From an uncultured Oscillospiraceae bacterium (lineage in GTDB: Bacteria > Bacillota > Clostridia > Oscillospirales > Oscillospiraceae), in assembly GCA_934589155.1 (NCBI GenBank), contig CAKTNP010000046.1, forward strand, positions 1 to 7,754: DNA of 7,754 bases, written 5' to 3'. The notes beneath the pieces are model-generated. The model was not told the origin of the DNA, made no database searches, and saw nothing but the letters and a program-made list of their open reading frames with translations. Numbering within the stretch: the stretch's first letter is position 1; every line of letters starts with the position of its first letter. The translations under genes and the position numbers were made by a program. Below, piece by piece: positions 1 to 6,193 of this stretch.

Positions 1-426
<426 letters not shown>

Positions 427-431
427 TTACT

Positions 432-440
432 TGATATAAG
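432..440 (+). promoter_or_regulatory. Possible extended -10 promoter for the rep operon
   Basis: TGA-TATAAG is an extended -10 element (TGn followed by a TATAAT-like hexamer) in an otherwise very GC-rich region. No recognisable -35 hexamer sits 16-18 bases upstream. Transcription would start at about 447, leaving a short leader to the ATG at 475. This is a weak, motif-only call. Confidence 0.3.
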
Positions 441-474
441 GACATTATTCCGTCAGAGCGGCGCGAAGCGGCAG

Positions 475-1260
475 ATGGCAGAATGGAGAAAACAGGACCC
501 GGGCGAATCCGCAATTTTCTATCAGTACCCGGGCGGAGACATTGACATTATCGCGTCAAGCGATGGAGGCTTTCGGCCCCCTGGCTGGGAGCGAAGCGAC
601 CGATGGGGGCCGACCGACCGCCAGGGGCGGGAGGCTGGAAAAAAGGCGGAAGGAGATGATATGCTCCGGTCCATGCGCCGGGCGCGGGCGAAGCTCCGCC
701 GCCTGGCGCTGTCGAACCGGTTCGACTATTTCGTGACCCTGACCTTGGACCAGACACGGATAGATCGTTATGACCCGCAGGTCATAATGCGGGCCCTGAA
801 TACCTGGTGCGACAACATGGCCCGAAGGGCCGGCCTTCAATACATTCTTGTGCCGGAACGGCACAAGGACGGGGCGCTGCATTTTCACGGCTTCATGCGC
901 GGGGACGGTCTGCGGGTGGTGGCCAGCGGCCACTACACGCAGACGGGACCCGCAGCAGAGCCGCAGCCTGTTTATAATCTGCCGCAGTGGCGGCTTGGAT
1001 TTTCAACGGCAATTCCGCTATATGGCGATTATGCGCGGGCGGTGGCGTATGTGTGTAAGTACATCGGTAAACAAGAGGGCCAGCGGCCCATGGGCCGCTG
1101 GTACTACTCCGGCGGCGGCCTCGCAGAGCCGTCGAAGGAGTACGTTAGCCTCGAATACAACGAATTACGGGCGGCGTACCCGGACGCCCGCGAGATGGAG
1201 ATTCCGGGCAAGAAATTGTTGGTAATTCATACGAAAATGGAGGAAAACGAACATGTCTAA
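475..1260 (+). CDS. HUH-type rolling-circle replication initiator (Rep)
   Basis: The 261-residue protein has the three motifs of HUH single-strand endonucleases: FVTLTLD at residues 86-92, HFH at 136-138 (metal-binding HUH) and YVCKYIGK at 192-199. Tyr192 and Tyr196 are candidate nicking residues. This order is typical of Rep proteins of rolling-circle plasmids and microvirus-like elements, which nick the origin and stay covalently bound to its 5' end. The start is uncertain. ATG 475 has no clear ribosome site but keeps an N-terminal region that I believe family members have. ATG 661 (residue 63) has a good AAGGAG site 7 bases upstream and would give a 199-residue protein with all catalytic motifs. 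The stop overlaps the next gene by 8 bases, so the two are probably translationally coupled. The gene contains a 16-bp and a 22-bp perfect palindrome. Confidence 0.85.
   Translation: MAEWRKQDPGESAIFYQYPGGDIDIIASSDGGFRPPGWERSDRWGPTDRQGREAGKKAEGDDMLRSMRRARAKLRRLALSNRFDYFVTLTLDQTRIDRYDPQVIMRALNTWCDNMARRAGLQYILVPERHKDGALHFHGFMRGDGLRVVASGHYTQTGPAAEPQPVYNLPQWRLGFSTAIPLYGDYARAVAYVCKYIGKQEGQRPMGRWYYSGGGLAEPSKEYVSLEYNELRAAYPDAREMEIPGKKLLVIHTKMEENEHV
711..726. repeat. 16-bp perfect palindrome containing a TGTCGAA motif
   Basis: GTCGAACCGGTTCGAC reads identically on both strands, inside rep (codons for SNRFD). With the preceding T it includes TGTCGAA, the consensus core of the Bacillus 0A box bound by Spo0A. 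It could be an operator for the Spo0A-like protein of the same operon, or chance in coding sequence. Confidence 0.5.
1080..1101. repeat. 22-bp perfect palindrome inside rep
   Basis: The half-site CCAGCGGCCCA (1080-1090) is followed directly by its exact reverse complement (1091-1101), with no spacer. It encodes part of the GQRPMGRWYY stretch just after Rep motif III. A palindrome this long is unlikely by chance in 7.7 kb. It could be an operator or part of the replication origin. Confidence 0.7.
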
Positions 1261-1618
1261 GTGGAAATTGACGGGAGACGAGGCACAGCAGAAACAACTG
1301 ACGGCGATTCTGCGGAGCCTGGGATACAACGAGGCTTTGCGGGGTACGGAGTACCTTCGCGAGGCCGTTTGGCTCTATGAGCCGCGCATGCGATTTACGA
1401 AGGAATTGTATCCGGAACTCGGGAAGTTGCTGGGGGTGCGCCCCGCTTGCGTGGAGCGGAACATTCGGACGGCGACCGGTCGGGCCTTTAATGCCTGTAC
1501 AGATTATGAGGCGCAAGAGAATGTTTTTGGCGCAATGTCTGATACGGGCGAGGTGCCCACGGTAGGCCAGACAATTGCACATATTTGGCGGGCGGTCCTG
1601 GAAGGGGTGGGCGCGTGA
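1253..1618 (+). CDS. Stand-alone Spo0A C-terminal (DNA-binding) domain protein
   Basis: The 121-residue protein aligns with the effector domain of Spo0A, the master regulator of sporulation in Firmicutes. Matching parts are the start (LRSLGYNEALRG), EYLREAV at 33-39, ELYPELGKLLGV at 51-62 (Spo0A has VLYPDIAKKF) and the recognition-helix region VERNIRTA at 67-74 (Spo0A has RVERAIRHA). A tail, VPTVGQTIAHIWRAVL, resembles the end of the Spo0A domain. The phosphorylated receiver domain is absent, so any DNA binding would not be phosphorelay-controlled in the usual way. The ribosome site GGAGG (1239-1243) lies 9 bases before the ATG. The gene overlaps rep by 8 bases and the integrase by 4. Its likely job is control of the element through 0A-box-like sites; competition with host Spo0A is a speculative alternative. 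The homology is confident, the role is not. Confidence 0.8.
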   Translation: MSKWKLTGDEAQQKQLTAILRSLGYNEALRGTEYLREAVWLYEPRMRFTKELYPELGKLLGVRPACVERNIRTATGRAFNACTDYEAQENVFGAMSDTGEVPTVGQTIAHIWRAVLEGVGA

Positions 1619-2145
1619 AAACAGACTATCTCCTGCAGCGTGAGGTCGACCGGGTGCTGGATCTTTTGACCCCGGAAAACCGTCTTGTTATGCGGGTATT
1701 GCTTGCAACCGGGCTTCGCATTTCGGACGCGCTCCAACTGCGACCGGAGCAGTTGAAGCCCAATTTCTGGATCACGGAGCAGAAAACCGGGAAACGGCGG
1801 CAGATAGGTCTTGCGGAGCCGCTGTTGTCCGACCTCCGGGCGGCTGCGGGGGAGACCTGGGTTTTCCCGGGCCAGGACCCCACGAAGCACCGGAGCCGTC
1901 AAGCGGTATGGAAGGACGTAAAGCGGGCGGCGGCTGCATGCCGCCTCCCGCAGAACGTAGCGCCCCACAGCGCGCGGAAAATCTATGCCGTGGACCTGCT
2001 GCGCAAGTACGGCGATATTGATAGGGTCCGCCGGGCGCTGAATCACGACAGCGCGGAAGTAACTCTTATCTATGCGCTGGCCGACATGCAGATGCTAAAA
2101 TCGACACGGCGGCGGCGGAAAAAGCCCGGGAGAAAAAAAGTTTGA
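1615..2145 (+). CDS. Minimal tyrosine recombinase/integrase (catalytic domain only)
   Basis: The 176-residue protein carries the full tyrosine-recombinase active site: Arg35 in ATGLRISDAL, Lys57 in EQKTGK, His118-x2-Arg121 in PHSARK, His144 in ALNH and the nucleophile Tyr153 in LIYA. It breaks and rejoins DNA and most likely integrates or excises the element. The usual N-terminal SAM-like core-binding domain is missing; phage integrases are generally 300-400 residues. The C-terminus is a basic tail rich in Arg and Lys that might help DNA binding. The GTG start at 1615 overlaps the previous stop (GTGA), preceded by a purine-rich GGAAGGGGTGGG stretch, so it is the third coupled gene of the operon. 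It is distinct from the full-length Xer recombinase at 2794. Confidence 0.88.
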   Translation: MKTDYLLQREVDRVLDLLTPENRLVMRVLLATGLRISDALQLRPEQLKPNFWITEQKTGKRRQIGLAEPLLSDLRAAAGETWVFPGQDPTKHRSRQAVWKDVKRAAAACRLPQNVAPHSARKIYAVDLLRKYGDIDRVRRALNHDSAEVTLIYALADMQMLKSTRRRRKKPGRKKV

Positions 2146-2170
2146 CATTTGCGCCCGTTTTTGGTAAGAT
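2142..2170 (+). promoter_or_regulatory. Consensus sigma-A promoter overlapping a 0A-box-like repeat
   Basis: TTGACA (2142-2147), a 17-base spacer and TAAGAT (2165-2170) form a near-perfect housekeeping promoter. It starts on the integrase stop codon. The first GATTTTGTCGGA repeat (2168-2179) overlaps the -10 and the expected start point, so a bound protein could block it. The only thing directly downstream is a structured non-coding stretch. Confidence 0.6.
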
Positions 2171-2230
2171 TTTGTCGGAAGGGAGGGCAGGCGCGAGCCC
2201 CAAACGAAACAAAACAATGATTTTGTCGGA
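2168..2230 (+). repeat. Direct repeats GATTTTGTCGGA (0A-box-like)
   Basis: GATTTTGTCGGA occurs at 2168-2179 and 2219-2230, 51 bases apart. A partial copy, GATTTTGTTGCG, is at 2317-2328. The core TTTTGTCGGA differs by one base from the 0A-box form TTTTGTCGAA. They may be sites for the Spo0A-like protein, or iterons for Rep. Confidence 0.55.
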
Positions 2231-2290
2231 GCCCGTCACGCGCGGGCGAAGGTATGCGTTCGCTGGTCGGTGACCAGGGATATTTTTTTA
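2171..2290 (+). ncRNA. Possible small structured RNA of the mobile element
   Basis: A strong promoter ends at 2170 and a hairpin plus T-tract ends at about 2289, defining a transcript of about 110 bases. It has no credible ribosome site; an 18-codon frame from the ATG at 2217 lacks a Shine-Dalgarno. Short stems such as GCCCG/CGGGC (2231-2247) occur within it. No known RNA family is recognised. The call rests only on promoter and terminator logic. Confidence 0.3.
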
Positions 2291-2332
2291 CCGAACAGCG
2301 AACGCAACAAAATAAAGATTTTGTTGCGTTCG
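2255..2332. repeat. Nested, mutually exclusive inverted repeats (candidate origin, att or attenuator)
   Basis: TGCGTTCGCTG (2255-2265) is complementary to CAGCGAACGCA (2296-2306). The second arm is also part of a 15-bp perfect stem, 2299-2313 with 2318-2332, closed by a 4-base loop. The two structures therefore compete. A third hairpin, CTGGTC-GGT-GACCAG (2263-2277), is nested inside and is followed by GGATATTTTTTTA, so it could terminate plus-strand transcripts. A replication origin, recombination site or RNA switch would all fit. Confidence 0.6.
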
Positions 2333-2384
2333 TGATGAGACGGACAATTATGTTGTGCCGCAGATTTCACTCTGCGTGCTTCGA
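2333..2384. other. Right-hand boundary zone of the mobile element
   Basis: After the last inverted repeat the sequence changes from GC-rich element DNA to a lower-GC stretch. I see no clear att duplication matching the left edge near 166, only a 5-bp stem, GCAGA/TCTGC, near 2361-2376. The element end is placed here by composition alone. Confidence 0.3.
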
Positions 2385-2666
2385 TCACGGATCATATGTC
2401 AACGCATTGCCGCACCCATGACAAATGCCGCGCTGATATCGTGGACGGATCGCGTCCATAAGTTTGGCTCCCGGACCTTGATCTGCGGCGTTGACTTGGT
2501 AGCCGTCTGTGTTTAGAATTATTATATATAATGTGTACGCTGTGTCCAGGGCTTGACTGAGCATCTGGTCACAGCGGCCCGCGGAATTTCTGACGATAAG
2601 GCGGCCATCTGTGCCCACGGGAATCGGCAGTTTTTGCGTATGTATACTGTATGCGAGGTCTGCCAA
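2385..2666 (-). CDS. Hypothetical protein, 93 residues, doubtful
   Basis: The frame would start at a TTG (2664-2666) and end in GICHGCGNALTYDP. I do not recognise a family. A CHGC pair of cysteines near the C-terminus could be half of a zinc site. There is a short hydrophobic run, LYIIIL, but no signal peptide. No ribosome site precedes the TTG. An extended -10 (TGG-TATAAC, minus strand 2678-2686) lies only 11 bases upstream, so the mRNA would be almost leaderless. The stretch has lower GC than both flanks. It may be a small gene, the remnant of one, or a chance frame between the element and xer. Confidence 0.3.
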   Translation of the reverse strand: MADLAYSIHTQKLPIPVGTDGRLIVRNSAGRCDQMLSQALDTAYTLYIIILNTDGYQVNAADQGPGAKLMDAIRPRYQRGICHGCGNALTYDP

Positions 2667-2677
2667 AATCCGGCTAT

Positions 2678-2686
2678 GTTATACCA
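2678..2686 (-). promoter_or_regulatory. Extended -10 motif, minus strand
   Basis: On the minus strand TGG-TATAAC matches an extended -10 promoter element. It points at the doubtful 93-residue frame and would give a nearly leaderless transcript. No good -35 is seen. Confidence 0.25.
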
Positions 2687-2793
2687 TAATCTAAGTTATA
2701 AGCTCTAATATCAGATTAATTCCAACAATTTCATTGCTTTTTTGTTTGTAAATATGTCGTTTTCTTGAAAATCGACAACTTTGGAGGCTATTT
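2687..2793. other. AT-rich leader upstream of the Xer recombinase
   Basis: This stretch of about 100 bases is markedly AT-rich against the surrounding GC-rich DNA. It ends in a good ribosome site, GGAGG at 2783-2787, 6 bases before the ATG at 2794. It probably holds the xer promoter, but I cannot pick a convincing -35/-10 pair. A TGTCGAT (minus strand, about 2772-2778) is a weak 0A-box look-alike. Confidence 0.4.
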
Positions 2794-3807
2794 ATGCAGC
2801 GATATACGGACTGCCCGGCGGTCCTGCGGGACTTTCTCTCCTATCACGAGACCATCAAGGGCCAATCGCCCAGGACCATTTCCGAATATTACCTGGATCT
2901 TAGGATGTTCCTGCGGTTTATGAAGCTCATGAAGCAGGATATGCCTTTGGATACGGACCTGGAATCCATTTCCATTCAGGATGTGGATCTGGACTTCCTC
3001 CGGGGTATCACCACCTCGGACGTTTATGATTTTCTCTCCTATCTGTCCAGCGACCGGATCGCCAGGCCCGACACCAGGATCCCGGAAATCGGGATCGGTA
3101 CGGCGGCCCGGGCCAGAAAACTCTCTGCCATCAAGTCTTTTTTCAAATATCTGACCGTCCGGACCAAAATGCTGGACCAAAACCCGGTCCAGGATATGGA
3201 GTTCCCCAAACTCCGGAAGTCCCTCCCCCGCTATCTGACCCTGGAGCAGACGGCGAAGCTCCTGCAATCGGTCCAGGGTGTCAATGCCGCCCGGGATTAT
3301 GCCATATTATCGGTGTTTCTGAACTGCGGCATCCGCCGGTCGGAGCTGGTGGGGCTGAACCTGACGGACATCTATGAGGACCGGCTCCGGGTAGTTGGCA
3401 AAGGAAACAAGGAGCGTATGGTGTACTTCGGCGAATCCTGCCGGGAGGCTCTGGACGACTATTTGCTGGAGCGGCAACAGGTCCACGATGCCTCGGATCC
3501 CAAGGCCCTGTTTTTATCCCGGGACAAAAATCGGATCAGCGTGACGGCGGTCCACCGGCTGGTAAAAAAGCACCTGCTGGCCGCCGGACTGGACCCGGAC
3601 CAGTTTTCCGCCCACAAGCTGCGGCACACCGCCGCCACCATGATGCTCTCCGGCGGCGTGGATGTGAAGACTGTCCAGGAGGTCCTGGGCCACGAAAACC
3701 TGAACACCACCCAGATCTACACCCACATTGAAAGCACGGAGCTGAAGATCGCAGCGGAGGCAAACCCCATCTCCAAGCTGAATTTTTCCAAAAGTCCCAA
3801 GGAATAA
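2794..3807 (+). CDS. xerC: XerC/XerD-type tyrosine recombinase
   Basis: The 337-residue protein has the two-domain layout of Xer recombinases, which resolve chromosome dimers at dif. An N-terminal SAM-like core-binding domain (about residues 5-125, with SPRTISEYYLDLRMFLRFM) is followed by a catalytic domain with Arg181 (NCGIRRSEL), Lys203 (VGKGNKERM), His274-x2-Arg277 (AHKLRHTAA), His300 (LGHENLNT) and the nucleophile Tyr309 (QIYTH). Length and motifs are close to chromosomal XerC proteins of Clostridia, slightly longer than the roughly 300 residues of E. coli XerC. The start has a clear GGAGG site. The gene stands alone and ends at a strong terminator. It is most likely a host gene rather than part of the element to its left, although a borrowed role in element recombination is possible. 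The choice of XerC over XerD is by general resemblance. Confidence 0.88.
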   Translation: MQRYTDCPAVLRDFLSYHETIKGQSPRTISEYYLDLRMFLRFMKLMKQDMPLDTDLESISIQDVDLDFLRGITTSDVYDFLSYLSSDRIARPDTRIPEIGIGTAARARKLSAIKSFFKYLTVRTKMLDQNPVQDMEFPKLRKSLPRYLTLEQTAKLLQSVQGVNAARDYAILSVFLNCGIRRSELVGLNLTDIYEDRLRVVGKGNKERMVYFGESCREALDDYLLERQQVHDASDPKALFLSRDKNRISVTAVHRLVKKHLLAAGLDPDQFSAHKLRHTAATMMLSGGVDVKTVQEVLGHENLNTTQIYTHIESTELKIAAEANPISKLNFSKSPKE

Positions 3808-3809
3808 CA

Positions 3810-3841
3810 AACGGACCCACCGGGAAACCGGTGGGTCCGTT
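3810..3841. terminator. Bidirectional intrinsic terminator between xerC and the lipoprotein gene
   Basis: A 14-bp perfect stem (3810-3823 with 3828-3841) closes on a GAAA tetraloop. It lies 2 bases after the xerC stop and 16 bases beyond the stop of the convergent lipoprotein gene. The T-tracts are short on both sides, but the stem is very strong. Confidence 0.85.
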
Positions 3842-3857
3842 GTATCTTGCATGTAGT

Positions 3858-4433
3858 TTAATTCTGGCGGGAGGTCAGGTCCAGCGTGTTGTCATACTCC
3901 GTGGGGCCGTCCTCCGGATAGGGCCGGTTATACAGCTCCTTGACCGTAAAATTGCCGTCTATATAGCTGACAGCATAAGCCCACTCGTCGACCATCTGGC
4001 CGCCATACACGATCAGATTGTTGTTTTCGTCCAGGGCCAGGGCCGAATGACTGCCGGAGACGTCTCCGATCTCCGTTACGGCATTCTGCTCCCAGGCGTA
4101 AAAAAGGAATTTGGAGTCGGCTTCGCAGGTGCCGGTCTTCACGATCAGCTCCGGCTGTCCGTCACCGCTGATGTCCACCACGGCGTAGCCCAGCGTATCG
4201 GGAACATCCATGGCAAAATCTGCAAAGGTCTTCGCCAGCTCGTCAGAAACCACCGTCTCCGAGGTCTCCGGTGTCGTGGAAGGCTCCGTGATGACGATAG
4301 GCTCGGTGCTGGGCTCCGTGGCAGATGCCTTGGTTCCCTGCGTGCTGCCGGTATTGGAAGCACCACAGCCCACGGCTAGCAGAGCCACCATGACAAGGGC
4401 CATGGACAGGGCTAACTTTTTCTGAAATTTCAT
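3858..4433 (-). CDS. Secreted lipoprotein of unknown function with a DxSGDGxxEL motif
   Basis: The 191-residue protein starts MKFQKKLAL and has a lipoprotein signal: a hydrophobic stretch and a lipobox LLAVGC with the acylated Cys23. It should be anchored to the outer face of the membrane. A Thr/Ser/Pro/Glu-rich linker follows (about 24-62). The folded part contains VVDISGDGQPELIV (85-98), an acidic loop like the calcium-binding repeats of FG-GAP/VCBS or dockerin-like modules. No catalytic motif is seen. The ATG at 4431-4433 is chosen because the signal peptide begins there and a GAAAGGA ribosome site precedes it; an upstream in-frame ATG would spoil the signal. It has its own promoter and converges on xerC. 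Function unknown. Confidence 0.8.
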   Translation of the reverse strand: MKFQKKLALSMALVMVALLAVGCGASNTGSTQGTKASATEPSTEPIVITEPSTTPETSETVVSDELAKTFADFAMDVPDTLGYAVVDISGDGQPELIVKTGTCEADSKFLFYAWEQNAVTEIGDVSGSHSALALDENNNLIVYGGQMVDEWAYAVSYIDGNFTVKELYNRPYPEDGPTEYDNTLDLTSRQN

Positions 4434-4467
4434 TATGGGGTCGTCCTTTCTTTCTTGAATTGAAACA

Positions 4468-4496
4468 AATATAGCACCAAAACAAAAGACGTACAA
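4468..4496 (-). promoter_or_regulatory. Sigma-A promoter of the lipoprotein gene
   Basis: On the minus strand TTGTAC (4491-4496), a 17-base spacer and TATATT (4468-4473) form a good housekeeping promoter 35 bases before the ATG. Confidence 0.55.
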
Positions 4497-4507
4497 GGTC
4501 CCCGCAC

Positions 4508-4529
4508 AAAAATTAATATCTTAATTTTT
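4508..4529. repeat. AT-only hairpin downstream of the tag remnant
   Basis: AAAAATTAA (4508-4516) pairs with TTAATTTTT (4521-4529) around TATC. It lies where a terminator of the cwlD-radA-tag transcript would be expected, but the stem has no G-C pair, so termination is doubtful. Confidence 0.3.
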
Positions 4530-4544
4530 CAGCGCCAACGGAGG

Positions 4545-4724
4545 TTAAATAAAGACCAGATCCTCCTCTGACACCAGCTCTGAATACCTCCGGCATGCGG
4601 GCTCATGGTCGTTGATGATGCCGCAGGCCTGGAGATGGGAATAGACCGTCACGGGGCCCAGATACCGGAAGCCCCGGTGCCGCAGATCCCGGCTGATTTC
4701 CTCGGACAAGCCGTTGCTGGCCAT
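4545..4724 (-). CDS. 59-residue C-terminal remnant of DNA-3-methyladenine glycosylase I (Tag)
   Basis: The short frame reads LSEEISRDLRHRGFRYLG, then VYSHLQACGIINDHEPAC. This matches the C-terminus of Tag (E. coli has SKALKKRGFKFVG and CYSFMQACGLVNDH), the enzyme that excises 3-methyladenine. The zinc ligands His40 and Cys44 (HxxxC) are kept, but the N-terminal two thirds, with the other zinc ligands and the base pocket, are missing; full Tag is about 190 residues. An AGGAGG 6 bases before the ATG and a 25-base gap after radA would permit translation in the same transcript. The same bases also read as plausible Tag codons (NEGGTP), so the ribosome site may be accidental. It is most likely a decayed gene, less likely a new small protein. 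Confidence 0.65.
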   Translation of the reverse strand: MASNGLSEEISRDLRHRGFRYLGPVTVYSHLQACGIINDHEPACRRYSELVSEEDLVFI

Positions 4725-4749
4725 CGGCGTGCCTCCTTCGTTCCAGGTG

Positions 4750-6117
4750 TTACAGGGAGATCTCGATGGCCTCCCGGACGTTCCGCACCCGGATCAGCTC
4801 CAGGCCCGGGGGCGGCTGGAGATTCGCCGTGCCGCTCTTGGGAATCACACACTTGGTAAAGCCCAGCCGGGCAATCTCCGACAGGCGCTGGGCCAGATGG
4901 CTCACGGTGCGGATCTCCCCTGTCAGGCCCACCTCGCCGATAGCCGCCAGATCCGAGGGCATGGGCGTATCCCGGTAGCTGGAGGCCACGGCCAGAACCA
5001 CGGGCAGGTCCGCTGCGGGCTCGTCCAGGGTCAGACCGCCGATCACGTTCATATAAGCATCGCAGGAGCTTAGGTTCATGCCGCCCCGCTTTTCCAGCAC
5101 CGCCAGCAGCAACACCGCCCGGTTGTAGTCAAAGCCCACCGCCGCCCGCCGGGGCACATTAAAGGTGGTCCGGGTCACCAGGGCCTGGACCTCCGCCAAA
5201 ACAGGGCGGGTACCCTCCATGGCGCAGGCTACACAGGTGCCAGGGGCCGACAAGGGGCGGCCTGCCAGGAGCATTTCCGAAGGGTTGGGAACCTCCGTCA
5301 GGCCCTTGTCCTCCATCTCAAAAACGCCGATCTCGTTGGTGGAGCCAAAGCGGTTCTTTGCGGCCCGCAGAAGCCGGTAGGAGGTGTTCCGGTCTCCCTC
5401 AAAATAGAGAACGCAGTCCACCATGTGCTCCAGAACCTTGGGGCCCGCAATGGAGCCCTCCTTATTGATATGGCCCACCACAAAGACGGTGATGCCCTGA
5501 GCCTTGGACAACTGCATAAGGGCCATGGTGCAGTCTTTGACCTGGGATATACTGCCGGGCGAGGACTCGTTGTCCTCGTTATACAAGGTCTGGATGGAGT
5601 CGGCGATGAGTACGTCAGGCTTCACCTGCTCCACGGCCTGCAGCACCGCCCCCAGGTGGGTCTCAGAATACACCAAAAGGTTGGGAGAATCCACCCCCAA
5701 GCGCTGGGCCCGGAGCTTCAGCTGGCGCTCGCTTTCCTCGCCGGAGATATACAAAACCGTCCGGCCGGCGCAGAGGCTCTGGCAAATCTGTAGCAGCAGC
5801 GTGGATTTACCGATGCCGGGGGCGCCGCCCACCAGCACCAGAGATCCGGCCACCGCTCCCCCGCCCAGGACTCGATCCAACTCCCCCATGCCCGTGGAGA
5901 AGCGGATCTCGCTGTCGGTGTCCACCTGGCCCAGGGGCTTAGGCTCCTTATAGATCCCGATGGAGGCGCTCCGGGTACGGGTCTTGGCTGCCGGGGCGGC
6001 ATGGACCTCCTGCTCCACCAGGGTATTCCAGGCGCCGCAGGCAGGGCACTTCCCCTGCCACTTTGGGGTCTCGTTGCCGCAGGAGGTGCAGAAAAACACA
6101 GTTTTTGTCTTTGCCAT
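4750..6117 (-). CDS. radA: DNA repair protein RadA (Sms)
   Basis: The 455-residue protein has all RadA hallmarks. A four-cysteine zinc finger (C10-x2-C13, C24-x2-C27) is followed by a RecA-like ATPase with Walker A GGAPGIGKST (97-106), Walker B VLIADS (169-174) and the RadA-specific KNRFG motif at 254-258. A C-terminal Lon-like domain follows (ADLPVVLAVASSYRDTP, then IGEVGLTGEIR). RadA is a DnaB-like helicase that drives branch migration in recombination and repair. The length is normal for the family. The start at 6115-6117 is chosen because MAKTKTVFFCTSCG is the canonical N-terminus, with an AGGAAGG site upstream. It has its own promoter embedded in the end of cwlD and is followed at 25 bases by the tag remnant. 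Confidence 0.95.
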   Translation of the reverse strand: MAKTKTVFFCTSCGNETPKWQGKCPACGAWNTLVEQEVHAAPAAKTRTRSASIGIYKEPKPLGQVDTDSEIRFSTGMGELDRVLGGGAVAGSLVLVGGAPGIGKSTLLLQICQSLCAGRTVLYISGEESERQLKLRAQRLGVDSPNLLVYSETHLGAVLQAVEQVKPDVLIADSIQTLYNEDNESSPGSISQVKDCTMALMQLSKAQGITVFVVGHINKEGSIAGPKVLEHMVDCVLYFEGDRNTSYRLLRAAKNRFGSTNEIGVFEMEDKGLTEVPNPSEMLLAGRPLSAPGTCVACAMEGTRPVLAEVQALVTRTTFNVPRRAAVGFDYNRAVLLLAVLEKRGGMNLSSCDAYMNVIGGLTLDEPAADLPVVLAVASSYRDTPMPSDLAAIGEVGLTGEIRTVSHLAQRLSEIARLGFTKCVIPKSGTANLQPPPGLELIRVRNVREAIEISL

Positions 6118-6165
6118 AAGGATCCTTCCTTTGCAACAGCGTCGAAACGCATAAACATTTGTTTT

Positions 6166-6193
6166 ATTATACCACATTCTGGCGCCGTGTCAA
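6166..6193 (-). promoter_or_regulatory. Sigma-A promoter of radA, overlapping the cwlD stop
   Basis: On the minus strand TTGACA (6188-6193), a 16-base spacer ending in TGTGG and TATAAT (6166-6171) make a consensus promoter with an extended -10. It lies in the last codons of cwlD, so radA can be transcribed in vegetative cells independently of sporulation. Confidence 0.7.

Noticed and set aside
2217..2273. 18-codon frame after the 2142-2170 promoter as an attenuator leader peptide.
   Set aside because: It has no Shine-Dalgarno, no run of regulatory codons and no structural gene following on the same strand.
2510..2545. dif-like site (TAGAAT, then palindrome ATTATATATAAT, then ATGTGTAC) near the xer gene.
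   Set aside because: The arms match a Firmicute dif only partly and are separated by about 9 bases rather than 6, and the sequence overlaps a possible reading frame. AT-rich chance similarity is more likely.
3831..4379. Plus-strand frame of 182 residues opposite the lipoprotein gene.
   Set aside because: It starts inside the terminator hairpin, has no ribosome site and is antisense to a gene with a clear lipobox and promoter.
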